Of a DNA stretch of 64,000 nt, positions 22,046-33,367 are shown one piece after another. The stretch is taken from contig CM077149.1 of assembly GCA_039583875.1 (NCBI GenBank), forward strand, positions 25,185,194-25,249,193. The letters are read 5' to 3'. The DNA is from Platanthera guangdongensis (lineage: Eukaryota; Streptophyta; Magnoliopsida; Asparagales; Orchidaceae). The translations under genes were made by a program, and so were the position numbers. Position 1 is the first letter of the stretch. Every line of letters starts with the position of its first letter. The notes beneath the pieces were generated by a model. It was not told the DNA's origin and did no database searches. It saw nothing but the letters and a program-made list of their open reading frames with translations.

Positions 22046-23665
22046 TGATGAGTACGATTATGATAGGCTTTTTACTATCATAATTGTAATCATGTCTACT
22101 ATTTCCTACCTTTTTTTGTGTTGATTTCATGATAAGAGTAAAGAATTTGTCGTATCATAGATAGTAGAGCGTATTTAGAAGTCTTTAGCAGTTCTTGTAA
22201 TAAACCATTTACTGAGTCTATCATTTTTTCTATTGCAGGTAATGTCAACCAATGGACCTAAAAGTCTTGGAGCAAACAGAGGAGTTCACGGAGTTTACAT
22301 GGCTGATGACAGGACGAAAATTTGGTGCACACGGCCAGACACACGACCGTGTGCCTACCCGTGTCCTATGCACCTGGAGCTGAAGAATTTGGGAGCAGAC
22401 GATGGAACCTCACACGGGTATGGCACACGCCCGTGTGCATACCCGTGTCATCTTTGCACACGACTGCCGACCAACCCGTGTCTAAGGAACACGGCCTAAC
22501 ACACGGCCGTGTCCATACCCGTGTCATCTGACACGGCCCACGACCAGACACGCCTTCTCGTGGGGAACCGCCCAGGAACCGCCTAGGAACCGTCCACACG
22601 GCCTGCCACACGGCCGTGTGCGACCCCGTGTCCGACCTGTTTGCAAGGGAACTATAAATTTCCTGTAAAAAATTTGTTTAGAACTTTTGGATCATTTCTG
22701 GATTGAAGAACTGCTGGAGGCTGAAGGGGAGCATCCAAGACAAGGAGGATTGAAGGGTATTTCTATGTATTTTTATTTAATCATTAACCCCTTTGAATCC
22801 TTTCTTTCTCTTGATGATCCATCTTCAAATTTCATTTTAATTTGCATGAACTTCTCTTTGACATTCTAGTAATCATGTATCACCTTGTTTATGTTACATT
22901 TGTAGTATTTTATTTGTGTTTATGCTTGCAAACAAAGAGTTTAATCCTCCTTAAGAATTATTTATTTGTTTTACAAAATTTGCAATTGGCTAGATTGAGA
23001 AATTGGTTCTTTGCAATGATTTTGGTATGTTCATATTGTGATGATAATTCCCTTTGTAATTCAAACTCTATGATCGAGAGATATTTTGTTTGGAAAATTA
23101 GAACACGAATAAAAGGATTCATGTTAATTTAAAGATAAAATTCATGAATTTATGTAGTAATAAAGGTATTTTGCTTAATGCGAACTTGAGTGTTGTGAAT
23201 TGTTCGAGAGAAAATTTACTATCTTAGGTTTAGATTTGGAATTGTTCGAGAGAGAATTTTGATGAAAAATTAACCTTTACATTGCACAAATTTAACAGTA
23301 TTTTCATGTCATGATCGCTTAGAATTGAACTAATAAATGAAATTGTTCATGTAATTGGTTAAAAGCTTCATGTTTTTATCATTTTTACTTCTCCAATAAT
23401 GAATCATCCAAATGGTCATAGTTAGGGTAATGTAGTTTAAATATCACTTTTGTTTAGAGGTATGATAATAAAGGGAGGGTGAGTACGAATAGTTGAAACG
23501 ACCCTGTGGAATACGACACGAGATGTAGATTTCTCATATATTACGATTGATAGGTGCGCTTGCCTGAATGCTAATTCAATCTAGTTTAAGTCCATCTACA
23601 TAATTGTATTAGAATGTAGAATGAAATCACATTGAGTTATTACTTGTTAGCAAGAAAAATCATCA
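22046..23665 (+). repeat. Third Athila LTR, produced by tandem duplication
   Basis: 1620 bp, matching the 3' LTR. On its left is the element's own polypurine tract and 3' interior, not CGAAC, and on its right is CGAAC. This is what a duplication of the 3' end gives; a solo LTR or new insertion would have two target copies. Confidence 0.92.
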
Positions 23666-24144
23666 CGAACCTTGATCAGCGAGCCGCCGAAGTAGGTGAC
23701 CCCATCCGGCGTCACCTTTTAGGAGAAGGGTTTCCTGAACACTGTCAGGTTGAACTCGATCCTCTCCCGCCGGAGGTAGCTCACGAACGCCACCATCATG
23801 GCGATGGCGTTGGAGTTTAACTGCGCGGGTATTGCGCCATAGTACTTCAGAATTTGCTAAATCTCCGGCCAAAGAGGGAGGCGCAACCACACCTCGAAAT
23901 GCGAGATGGGGAAGGCGAGCTCATCCTCGTAAAAGGTGTTGATGGACTCCCCCTGCCTCGGCCTGCGCGCCTCAAAGCCCGGCGGAACGTATTCTGTCTC
24001 GAACTGCGCAAACTCCTCCTCGCTGGTATGCCCCTCTAATAAGCAGTAGTCGGTGAAGTGTTGGGCACACTTGCTATGGCCATCAGCGTCGGGGTTGGTC
24101 TTACCCATGCTCGCGAGGGAAGGCGGGGCGCGAGTAGAAAACAA
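23666..24144 (-). pseudogene. Tat antisense gene B, 5' part (copy 2)
   Basis: Duplicate of 20253-20731 with a handful of changes and the same two in-frame stops, so the stops predate the duplication. It runs into the duplicated Athila LTR at 23665. Confidence 0.75.
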
Positions 24145-24210
24145 ATAGCACAGGAAGACAGAGAAAGAGTAAGTAGTAAAAGCAGCAGTACGGGATTGTT
24201 GGGGTGGGGG

Positions 24211-24220
24211 CTATTTATAG
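24211..24220 (-). promoter_or_regulatory. TATA box of antisense gene B (copy 2)
   Basis: CTATAAATAG on the minus strand, identical to 20798-20807. Confidence 0.7.
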
Positions 24221-24339
24221 AAAAAGTAATCAGGTCAAACTGTCCAATCAGCCCAGCTCGCCAACCCCAGCTCGCCAACCCCCAGCTCGCCGAATTCCAG
24301 CGCATCGCAATCAAGGCTAAGTCAAACGAGAAGCAATAT

Positions 24340-24345
24340 TTTATT
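24340..24345 (-). terminator. Poly(A) signal of antisense gene A (copy 2)
   Basis: AATAAA on the minus strand between the stop of gene A (24481) and the TATA box of gene B (24211-24220). Confidence 0.55.
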
Positions 24346-24480
24346 TGAATACCGCATATCTAAAAAATGTCTTGAGATAAAATATTACAACAAAATGGCG
24401 CAGGAATAAATAAGCGAGGCGCGCGGGCAGGGAGGAAATAAAGGGGCGAGTACCGGTCGGCTCGGGAAGGGAGCTGCCTT

Positions 24481-25530
24481 TCATCTACCCCGACCTCGCA
24501 TCCCCCATCCCCCAGATTGCCGCACACGGAGCAGCTCGCGGATCCTCCACGAATTCGCCTGCGCCACAGAAAGGCCCTCATCAATCTCATCCAGGATCTG
24601 GGAAGGAGACAACAACACGCGAGTCTGGCCACCCCGCACTTCGTCGGCAAGCCGAGCATAGACCTGCTGTAGCGCCTCGTTGTCTTCCCTCACCTCGCAC
24701 AGCTCGAACACCAATTTCTTGACGAGCTTGACTTCCCTCCGGGTCAGCTCGCCTGGCTCTACTTACGGGCCCAGATAAGAGTCCAACGAGTTTGGGGAAG
24801 GAAGGGGCGAGTAGTGGACCTCCCGTGAAGTCTCCTCGGCACCAGATCGGCTGGGAGGAGCTGTGGAGACAAGTGTCAGCAAAGTGAGGTATGCCGAGAG
24901 GGAACTTGACAGGGATCCAAGGAAAACTTTACCTGACGAACTCTGTAACTCCAAGAAGATGCGGGGAGGGACAAATCGTAGGTACTTCCCGCGCCCCGGG
25001 CCGCGCGTTCCTGGGGAGAGAAGCTTAAATCTCGGGACTGGGATGGCCTCCACACCCACCCTCGTGGTTGCAACAGCTAGCTGGGGAGAACAGGCGGGCA
25101 TTGGCGAGTTCGGCTTCTGCGAGCTAACTGGCAGGATACCAAAGAGAAAATTCGGGTCCCCGGGACGGTTATCCGGTGTCATAAACCGCGAGTCTGCGAG
25201 AGTGGTCTCGCCTCGCATTGTGGGCTCTCGTGGCGTGGCAGCCCCCACGTCATCAAGTTGACCGTCCGGGTCGTCGTCGACTACGACATTCTCTCTATCA
25301 TTCTCAAGAACGGTCTGAGTGGAAGTGCCGGTCCACATCTCCAGGGTGGTCCTCAGGTCTTCATAAATTGGCTCGGTCGCTTCGGGAAATGACTTCGCCC
25401 TCTTGGAAATGGGCTCGACAGAGTCAATTTGAGGAACATTGGGTGGGACCGCTGTCAGAGCGGCCACGCGAGCAGTCGAGGTTTGGCGAGCTCGATTGAG
25501 GCGCTCTTGGATCTCCTTGGGAATCGGCAT
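24481..25530 (-). pseudogene. Tat antisense gene A (unknown protein, spliced)
   Basis: Minus-strand frame from MPIPKEIQERLNRARQT at 25530. I do not recognise the family. The N-terminal part is polar with an acidic patch (DRENVVVDDDPDGQ) and a KRAK cluster. The middle is Pro/Ser-rich. The C-terminal part (KLVKKLVFELCEVREDNEALQQVYARLADEV, in two pieces) looks helical and coiled-coil forming. A 72-nt GT-AG intron lies at 24861-24932. A short frameshift near 24765 (around GTAAGTA) separates the C-terminal part from the first 255 codons; it is present in both duplicate copies. It lies upstream of and in tandem with gene B. Both are antisense to the Tat element. Confidence 0.68.
24861..24932 (-). 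other. Intron of antisense gene A
   Basis: 72 nt on the minus strand, GTAAAG donor at 24932 and CTCCACAG acceptor at 24861. The length is a multiple of three, so the frame stays open with or without splicing. Present in both duplicate copies. Confidence 0.6.
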
Positions 25531-25575
25531 CTTGGCAGTACTAGAGTAAAGGGAATGGCAAGAGTCAAGCAGGTA

Positions 25576-25580
25576 CGCAG
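25576..25580. repeat. Copia-1 target site duplication, left
   Basis: CGCAG, against TGCAG at 33123-33127: five bases with one mismatch. Confidence 0.75.
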
Positions 25581-27244
25581 TGTTGAAGTTTGTGAAGTGG
25601 AAGTGGTTGACGGGACAGGCCGGGCGGCCTGGGGCGGACAGCTTTGGCGGACTTGGCGGACCGGGCGGACTGTGATGTGCGGCCTGGTGGAAGGTCTAGT
25701 GAGAAGTCGGCTATCTTCTTAGCGGGTTGTTTGCATAGAGTCCGCGGACTATGCGGCCTGGTTTCTGCGGATAGGGGGTTTGCTGAATTAGCTTTGCCAA
25801 GGAGCGGCCTGAGCGGATGGAGGCTTGCGGACTGGTTCATTGCTCAGTGGCCGCGGGTGCAAGCTTGTGCTGATAGGCGGGTTGGCTCATGTCCGCGGGA
25901 AGCTTGCAGACTGGAGTGTCCGTGGTGTGGGCTGTTGCGGACTGGGCTTAGAGCTTGGCTGAGGCCTTGTCGAGCTCTGGTGGCACAGCAGGCGATTTGC
26001 TGTGGAGATCGATTGGCGGACTGAGTTTGGAGTCCGTGGATGGTTGCTGCGTTAGACAGGAGTGCGAGGAGCTCGCGGACTGATGGCGGTCTGTGCTAGG
26101 GTGTTTGGCGGACGGGAGTTTGTGTCCGCCATGCTCGCATTGGCCTTTGATGGTTTTGGACTTTGTCACACTTTGTGTCAAGACCATGGTGTCCGCGGTA
26201 TCCGCCAAGTCTGCTGTGACCGGGCGGACTGTTGCTGTCTTCCTTTGGTCGTGGACTTGTGGCGGATTGAGGTGTGAGTCTTGCGGAATGCCTCGGGGTG
26301 GTGCGGACTGCCATTGAAGAGAGTTGCTGTCCTACAGTGGTTGGAGCTTTGCGGGCTGATGCCTTGTCCGCATCGCTTGGGCGGACTGGAGAGGGTTCGT
26401 CAATGGTTGCCTTGCACCTGGCAGTTTTCCTTGGTATCCGGCTAAGTCCTTGCGGACTCGGCGGACGGAGTTTTGCTATCGCGCGGGCTGGGGCGATGTC
26501 CCTATCTCTTGGGCGGTGACCACACTCCTCACCTTGCCTATAAATAGGACCTCCCTGGCACATCTACAGTAACCTAAGTTACTTGAGTGAACAGTAAGTT
26601 TGGTTGAGCGAAGTGCTACGGTCTCAGCTTGTCAGTCCGCGTGGATTGTTTCAGTGCTGACGTTTGCTGTGTGTAGGTCGCGCGGGTAGCTTCAAGGAGC
26701 CAGGAGTTTGGCTGTGACTTCGGTCAAGTACTTGGAAGTGTGCGGTCTCTGCGGACTCAGCATGAGGTCGCTCTGCGGCTTGTCAGTTCTGTTTCATCTT
26801 TGCCAGCTTCGATAACCTGTCCGCCGACTTCAAGCGGGTAGGGGTGTTCCTCAGTTCAGGTTTAGCAGGAGGCGAATAACGGTGTGTCCGCGCGGCCTCG
26901 TGGCTTCGGCGGACTCCGTGGCTATTCAGCGGATTGCAGCTTAGCTTGGGCGAGCTCAGCAGACTCGGCGACCTCGCGGTCTCGGCGGACTCCGGTGCTG
27001 TCCGCCCGGCTTGTTTTTGGTGCTTTCTGTTTACAGCTGTTATACTAGCGAAATCATGTCTCGCTATGTATGCCTCGCGTTGTAAAGAAGTGAATGAATA
27101 AAAGACCTGTTTGTGCTTCCATTGTTTGTTGGGTTTAACCTTTGGTCCTTGGTTTCTGCTGGTTCAATGTGAGAACTGGGTAGTTCCGAAGATATTAATT
27201 TGGCGTTTGGGCTATCTTGCTGACCACGTTGAGAAAATTTAACA
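25581..27244 (+). repeat. Copia-1 5' LTR
   Basis: Starts TGTTGAAGTTTG and ends AAATTTAACA, directly followed by the primer site. The U3 is studded with GCGGAC and GTCCGC words (about 25630-26470) upstream of a TATA box (TATAAATA, 26539-26546). Confidence 0.93.
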
Positions 27245-27256
27245 TGGTATCAGATC
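27245..27256 (+). other. Copia-1 primer binding site (tRNA-iMet)
   Basis: TGGTATCAGATC, one base from the usual TGGTATCAGAGC complement of initiator tRNA-Met. Confidence 0.85.
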
Positions 27257-27376
27257 CAGGTTGCTAAGGTTCCTTTGCGTGAGCGGAAGTCAGCCAGTGT
27301 TGTCACTCAGTGATTGAGTGGTGATCAACCTGTGTTGTTGCTCGGTGCTTCTGAAAGGTTGTCAACAGGTGTTGCA

Positions 27377-29950
27377 ATGGAAGGGAGCTTTGCAAGAGGT
27401 CTGGGCATTGAACTCTTAACGCCGACTAACTTCAAGAAGTGGAAGTCGTGCATGAAGAGTTATCTTCTTGGCGAGGAGTTGTGGGAAGTCATCGGTGGTG
27501 ACGATAGATAGGAAGTGACTGCTGCGTTCGGTACTGCTGAACAGGTTAGGCTCTGGAGAAGAACAAATGCTAAGGCGGAGTTCATTCTGAAGAGAGCCGT
27601 GTCTCCGGAACTGTTTGATCACATCGTTGGGTGTGAGACGGCTGCTGATATTTGGACAACCATTGATGAGTTGTTCAATAGGAAGAATGTGGCACGGCTT
27701 CAGTTCTTGGAGAATGAGTTGGCCAGGGCAACTCAGGGAGACCTTTCCATCTCCAAGTACTTCTTAAAGATGAAGAGCTTATGTGCTAAGCTGTCGGTAC
27801 TGGATCCTGATGAGTCTATCTCTGAGGCCAAGATGAAAAGGTACATTATCCGCGGCTTGCGGAAGGAGTATGTGGCCTTTGTAACATCTGTTCAAGGGTG
27901 GGCTACTCAGCCGTCGTTGCTGGAGCTGGAGAATCTGCTTGCCTCGCAGGAGAGCTTAGCAAGGCAGATGGCTGGAGTGAACCTGAATCAGGAAGGAAGC
28001 GAAGCTCTCTTCTCAGGCAAGAAGAAAGGATGGGAAGGGAAGAAGAAGAAGAAGGTGCAGGCCGCAGGTGAGAAGGAGACTTCAACTTCGTATCCACCGG
28101 AGAGGAGTAATGCTCCTAAGGACTGGAAGAAGAATTTGAAGTGCTACCGGTGTCATCAGCGAGGACACTTCAAGCGGGACTGCAAGGTCAAACTGCAGCC
28201 TGGGCATGCTGCGGGAAAAGAGGAAGCTTGCTCGAGAAGTGAAGAAGCAGAATGGGGCGGAGCATTCATGACAGGCACTTGTGTCCGGGCCTTGTCTGCT
28301 GAGGACTTCAACAGCGAGTGGATCGTGGACTCCGGGTGTGGTCATCACCTCACCGGAGACAAATCGAAGTTCACCTCCATGCAGGCTTACTCAGGTAATG
28401 AAGCTATTATCACTGCTGATAATACTATTTATGCAGTAGAGAAAGAGGGGGTCGTGTCTTTGGGTAGTGATCAGGGGCCACTCACGTTAAGGAGTGTGTA
28501 TCACGTGCCGGGCATGAAGAAGAACCTCTTCTCGGTGACCAATGCGATGGACGCTGGTTATCACGTTCTGTTTGGGCCAACAGACGTGAGATTCCTTCAT
28601 AATGTATCAGCGGTGAAGGCTGATATTGCTCATGTTGGGAGGAGGGTGAAGAACTTGTTTGTTCTTTCCACCAATGCCTATGTTGATAGGATGAGGGCCA
28701 ATGATAGCGCTGCTATCTGGCATGAGAGTCTGGGGCATGTTGGCATGGACAAGCTGAAAGCGATGGCTAGTAGAAGTCTGGTGAGGGGGTTGCCGAAGTT
28801 ATCTTCCTTTGGTGATGGGCATGTTTGCGCGGGCTGTCAATACGGTAAGGCACATCACCTTCCGTTTGATAAATCACAAACAAGGAGCAAGAAACCACTG
28901 GAGTGCATTCATGGCAACCTGATGGGACTGACGGTTACTGCCAGCCTTGGTGGAAGCAGATACATGCTTGTCTTAGTTGATGACTACTCAAGGTATACTT
29001 GGGTGTACTTCTTAAAGGAGAAGTCGGAAGCCTTCCGTTTGTTTGTGGAGTTTAAGGAGTTGGTAGAAGGTCGGCTTGGCTTGCGGATTAAGAAGCTTAG
29101 AACTGATAACGGGGGTGAATTTGTCTCCTCCGAGTTTTCTAACTTCTACAGGAAGCATGGGATCCAACGGGAGATGACTTGTGCTCACACTCCACAACAA
29201 AATGGGGTAGCGGAGAGGAAGATCCGTCAACTGACGAAGACCTGCAAATGCTGGCTTCATGTGAAAGATATCCCAAGATCCTTTTGGGCAGAGGGGATGT
29301 CTTGTGCTGCTTATGTTATCAACCGGATGCCACTCATCCCTATCAACATGAAGACTCCTATTGAGCTGTTGCTGAAGGAGAAGCCGAGTGTTGGACACCT
29401 TAGGGTGCTCGGTTCAACTTGCTACGTGCATGTCCTGGATGCTTCACGGACAAAGCTGGATGCGAAGGCAAGGAAACTTGTCTTTGTTGGCTATGATGAG
29501 CGGAAGAAGGGATGGAAATGCATGGACCCTGTGACGAAGAAGTTCGTGGTGTCAAGAGACGTTGTCTTTGACAAGCTGACGTCATATGGAGGTGGCTCGG
29601 TGGAGTTAACCGGAAGTAGCAAGGTTGATGAAGCACCGGTGGTGGCTGCTGAAGGCTTGGAAGAGGAGCTTGCTGTTTCACCAGCAGCTCCTGTTGCTTC
29701 GAACTCTGAGACTGAGACTTCTGGCTCAGGAAGCAGGGGGAGCACTGCTCAATGCTTGCCCCAGGTAGGAGTGGAGCCCGAAGAAGCAACGGAAGCCGTG
29801 AGCAAGGAGACGTGTCTTCGGAGATCGAAGAGGGTGGTTAAGCCACCGGCTCGGTACTGGGATGGGAATGCAGTGAGCTTTGTCTCCTGCTTCTTTGCAG
29901 GTCCTCTGGATGAGCGAGAGCCTACAAACTTCAACGAGGCCAAGGAGTGA
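27377..29950 (+). pseudogene. Copia-1 gag, protease and integrase
   Basis: Starts MEGSFARGLGIELLTP at 27377. Gag (UBN2-like: FLENELARATQGDLSISKYF) is broken by an in-frame TAG at 27509-27511. A CCHC knuckle CYRCHQRGHFKRDC lies near 28140-28185. Protease has WIVDSGCGHHLTGD near 28320. Integrase has the zinc residues (WHESLGHVGMDKL, CAGCQYGK), LRTDNGGEF and QQNGVAERK. The first catalytic Asp, expected in the motif H-x-D-L-x-G-P, reads Asn at 28916-28918 and the Pro is also lost, so integrase is probably inactive. The frame ends at 29950 through a small shift just before RT. Confidence 0.92.
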
Positions 29951-31392
29951 AGGAGTGGGAATGTGCCATGAAGGAAGAGATTGATGCTCTGAAGAAGAAT
30001 GAAACTTGGGACCTTGTGCCCAAGGTTGATGGCATTACTCTGGTTACTTGCAAGTGGGTGTATAAGTTAAAGAAGAAGGCTGATAGGAGCATTGATCGTT
30101 TCAAGGCTCGCCTGGTCACTAGAGGATTCTCACAGCAGTATGGAGAAGACTATGAGGAGACATTCAGTCCAGCTGCGAAGATGACTTCTGTAAGAGTGGT
30201 GATCGCCTTTGCTGCTAGCAAGGGATGGAGGTTGTGGCAACTCGACGTAAAGAATGCCTTTCTTTACGGAGAGATTGACAAGGATATCTTCATGGATCAG
30301 CCGCTTGGTTTTGTCTCTGAAAAGCATCCGGACTATGTCTGCAAACTCAGGAAGGCTCTCTATGGGTTGAAGCAAGCTCCTAAAGCATGGTATGGGAAGA
30401 TTGCAGAGTACTTGCAATTCTGTGGATACCTTTCTTCAAACTTGGATTCAAGCTTATTCATCAAGAAGAAGGGGGAGCTACGAGTCTTGGTCCTGCTGTA
30501 TGCGGATGACATGATCATCACAGGGAACTCGGAGGGGGAAGTAGCAAGGCTCAGGGCTGAGCTTGCTATACGCTTCGAGATGAAAGACTTGGGAGAGTTG
30601 CATCACTTTCTCGGTCTTAAAGTGGAGAGGAAGGAGTGCGGAGTTCTTTTTTTCCAGAAAGGGTATGCTGATCGCATTGTGAAGCGGTTCGGTATGGGCG
30701 AAGGGAAGAAGTGCTCCACTCCACTGGAATCTGGGCTGAAGCTTCGACGAGATGAGGGAAGGGTTCTTCTTGATCCCTTGGTGTTCAGGGCTCTTGTTGG
30801 GAGCTTGATTTACCTGACGATTACAAGGCCGGATATTGCTTATGTTGTTGGCCGAGTAAGTCGGTATATGGCTGAACCAAGGCAATCTCATCTAGTGGCG
30901 GCAAAGGGAATTCTGAAGTATGTCAAGGCTTCTTCTGACACGGGACTCCTCTATAGAAGGGACTCGGAGTTTGCGTTGCTTGGGTACACGGATGCTGACT
31001 ATGGCGGTGATTCGGATGATCGAAGGTCCACTTCAGGTTATGTGTTCACTTGCGGTTCAGCTAGCATCTCGTGGTGTAGCAAGAAGCAGGACTAGGTGTC
31101 GGTTTCAACCACGGAGGCGGAGTATAAGGCTTCGGCCTTGGTTGCTCGGGAAGCCGTTTGGTTGAGGAGGCTTATAGAGGATGTTCATGAAGAAGTGCAA
31201 GGGCCTACTTTACTTCGGGGTGACAATGAGAGTGCTCTCAAACTGGTTAACAATTCAGTGTGTCACGCCAGTACCAAGCATATAGAGATTGATCACCATT
31301 ACATCAGGGAGAAGGTGTTAGAAGGATCTCTGCTGGTCGGGCATGTTCGAAGTGAAGATAATCTTGCTGACATCTTCACGAAGCCACTGTAG
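29951..31392 (+). pseudogene. Copia-1 reverse transcriptase and RNase H
   Basis: Reads WECAMKEEIDALKKNETWDL, WVYKLKKKADRSIDRFKARLV (in two pieces), QLDVKNAFLYGEIDKDIFM, LYGLKQAPKAWY and the catalytic LLYADDMIITGN. RNase H follows with LGYTDADYGGD, STTEAEYKA, GDNESALKL and the closing DIFTKPL. A TAG at 31093-31095 interrupts just before VSVSTTEAEY. The domain is otherwise intact and ends 58 bp before the polypurine tract. Confidence 0.92.
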
Positions 31393-31449
31393 AAGGGGCC
31401 CTTTGAATGCTTGCGCAGCTTGCTGGGCTTGGTCACCACCTCCCACTTT

Positions 31450-31458
31450 AAGGGGGAG
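31450..31458 (+). other. Copia-1 polypurine tract
   Basis: AAGGGGGAG abutting the TG of the 3' LTR. Confidence 0.9.
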
Positions 31459-33122
31459 TGTTGAATTTTGTGAAGTGGAAGTCGTTGACGGGATAGGCCG
31501 GGCGGCCTGGGGCGGACAGCTTTGGCGAACTAGGCGGACTGGGCGGACTGTGATGTGAGGCCTGGTGGAAGGTCTAGTGAGAAGCCGGCTGTCTTCTGAG
31601 CGGGTTGTTTGCATGGAGTCCGCGGACTATGCGGCCTGGTTTCTGCGGATAGGGGGTTTGCTGAATTGGCTTTGCCAAGGAGCGGCCTGAGCGGATGGAG
31701 GCTGGCGGACTGGTGCATTGCTCAGTGGCCGCGGGTGCAAGCTTGTACTGATAGGCGGGTTGGCTCATGTCCACGGGAAGCTTGCGGACTGGAGTGTCCG
31801 CGGTGTGGGCTGTTGCGGACTGGGCTTAGAGCTTGGCTGAGGCCTTGTCGAGCTCTGGTGGCACAGCAGGCGATTTTCTGTGGAGATCGATTGGCGGACT
31901 GAGTTTGGAGTCCGGGGATGATTGCTGCGTTGGACAGGAGTGCGAGGAGCTCGCGGACTGATGGCGGTCTATGCTAGGGTGTTTGGCGGACGGGAGTTTG
32001 TGTCCGCCATGCTCGCATTGGCCTTTGATGGTTTTGGACTTTATCACACTTTGTGTCAAGACCATGGTGTCCGCGGTATCCGCCAAGTCCGCTGTGACCG
32101 GGAGGACTATTGCTGTCTTCCTTTGGTCGTGGACTTTTGGCGGATTGAGGTGTGAGTCTTGCGGACTGCCTCGGGTTGGTGCGGACTGCCATTGAAGGGA
32201 GTTGTTGTCCTGCAGTGGTTGGAGCTTTGCGGGCTGATGCCTTGTCCGTATCGCTTGGGCGGACTGGATAGGGTTCGTCAATGGTTGCCTTGCTCCTGGC
32301 GGTTTTCCTTGGTATCCGGCTAAGTCCTTGCGGACTCGGCGGACGGAGTTTTGCTATCGCGCGGGCTGGGGCGGTGTCCCTATCTCTTGGGCGGTGACCA
32401 CACTCCTCACCTTGCCTATAAATAGGACCCCCCTGGCACATCTACAGTAACCTAAGTAACTTGAGTGAACAGTAAGTTGGGTTGAGCGAAGTGCTTCGGT
32501 CTCAGTTTGTCAGTCCGCGCGGATTGTTTTAGTGCTGACGTTTGCTGTGTGCAAGTCGCGCGGGTAGCTTCAAGGAGCCAGGAGTTTGGCTGTGACTTCG
32601 GTCAAGTACTTGGAAGTGTGCGGTCTCTGCGGACTCAGCAGGAGGTCGCTCTGCGGCTTGTCAGTTCTGTTTCATCTTTGCCAGCTTCAATAACCTGTCC
32701 ACCGACTTCAGGCGGGTAGGGGTGTTCCTCAGTTCAGGTTCAGCAGGAGGCGAATAACGGTGTGTCCGCGCGGCCTCGTGGCTTTGGTGGACTCCGTGGC
32801 TATTCGGCGGATTGCAGCTTAGCTTGGGCGAGCTCAGCGGACTCGGCGACCTCGCGGTCTCGGCGGACTCCGGTGCTGTCCGCCCGGCTTGTTTTTGGTG
32901 CTTTCTGTTTACAGTTGTTATACTAGCGAAATCATGTCTCGCTATGTATGCCTCGCGTTGTAAAGAAGTGAATGAATAAAAGACCTGTTTGTGCTTCCAT
33001 TGTTTGTTGGGTTTAACCTTTGGTCCTTGGTTTCCGCTGGTTCAACGTGAGAACTGGGTAGTTCCGAAGATATTAATTTGGCGTTTGGGCTATCTTGCTG
33101 ACCACGTTGAGAAAATTTAACA
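31459..33122 (+). repeat. Copia-1 3' LTR
   Basis: Same length (1664 bp) as the 5' LTR with scattered substitutions. TATA box at 32417-32424; GCGGAC/GTCCGC cluster at about 31510-32345. Confidence 0.93.
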
Positions 33123-33130
33123 TGCAGGTG

Positions 33131-33140
33131 TATATATATA
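33131..33140 (-). promoter_or_regulatory. Displaced TATA box of antisense gene A
   Basis: TATATATATA just right of copia-1. With copia-1 and one target copy removed it lies about 60 bp upstream of the ATG at 25530 on the minus strand, the same spacing as for gene B. Copia-1 therefore sits between promoter and gene. Confidence 0.5.
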
Positions 33141-33367
33141 GCCGCAGGTGGACCTCACCGAAAGATTCTCTCCGATTTCAACAATGCACTCGCCGAACAC
33201 TTGGGGTTGGATGTTTCTCTCCAAGATTTGCCAAGCTCAGAAAGAGCGGGGATTATGTACAACCCCGTGTCCGGCGAGTAGGGTAATCAGGAGCGAGGGC
33301 GGCCGGTGCAGATCGCCCATGCAGTAGGCGAGCTTGGCAGGAAAACCTGGAGGCAGCGGGCGAGCTC

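Larger units (their letters stand above)
21869..25262. repeat. 3.4 kb tandem duplication, copy 2
   Basis: Second copy of 18457-21849, joined without interruption at its right end to the original continuation of antisense gene A. It contains a full Athila LTR that is not a separate insertion. Confidence 0.93.
25581..33122 (+). mobile_element. Ty1/copia retrotransposon, 7.5 kb (copia-1)
   Basis: Two 1664-bp LTRs (TGTTGAA...TTTAACA), a tRNA-iMet primer site, one gag-pol frame in copia order (gag, protease, integrase, RT, RNase H) and a polypurine tract AAGGGGGAG. The coding region is complete in length with two in-frame TAG stops and one small shift. Sublineage not assigned. Its LTR and integrase are clearly related to those of copia-2. 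Confidence 0.94.

Noticed and set aside
22046..23665. Solo LTR or a further nested Athila insertion
   Set aside because: Left flank is the Athila 3' interior and polypurine tract, and all flanking DNA is duplicated, so it is part of a tandem duplication.
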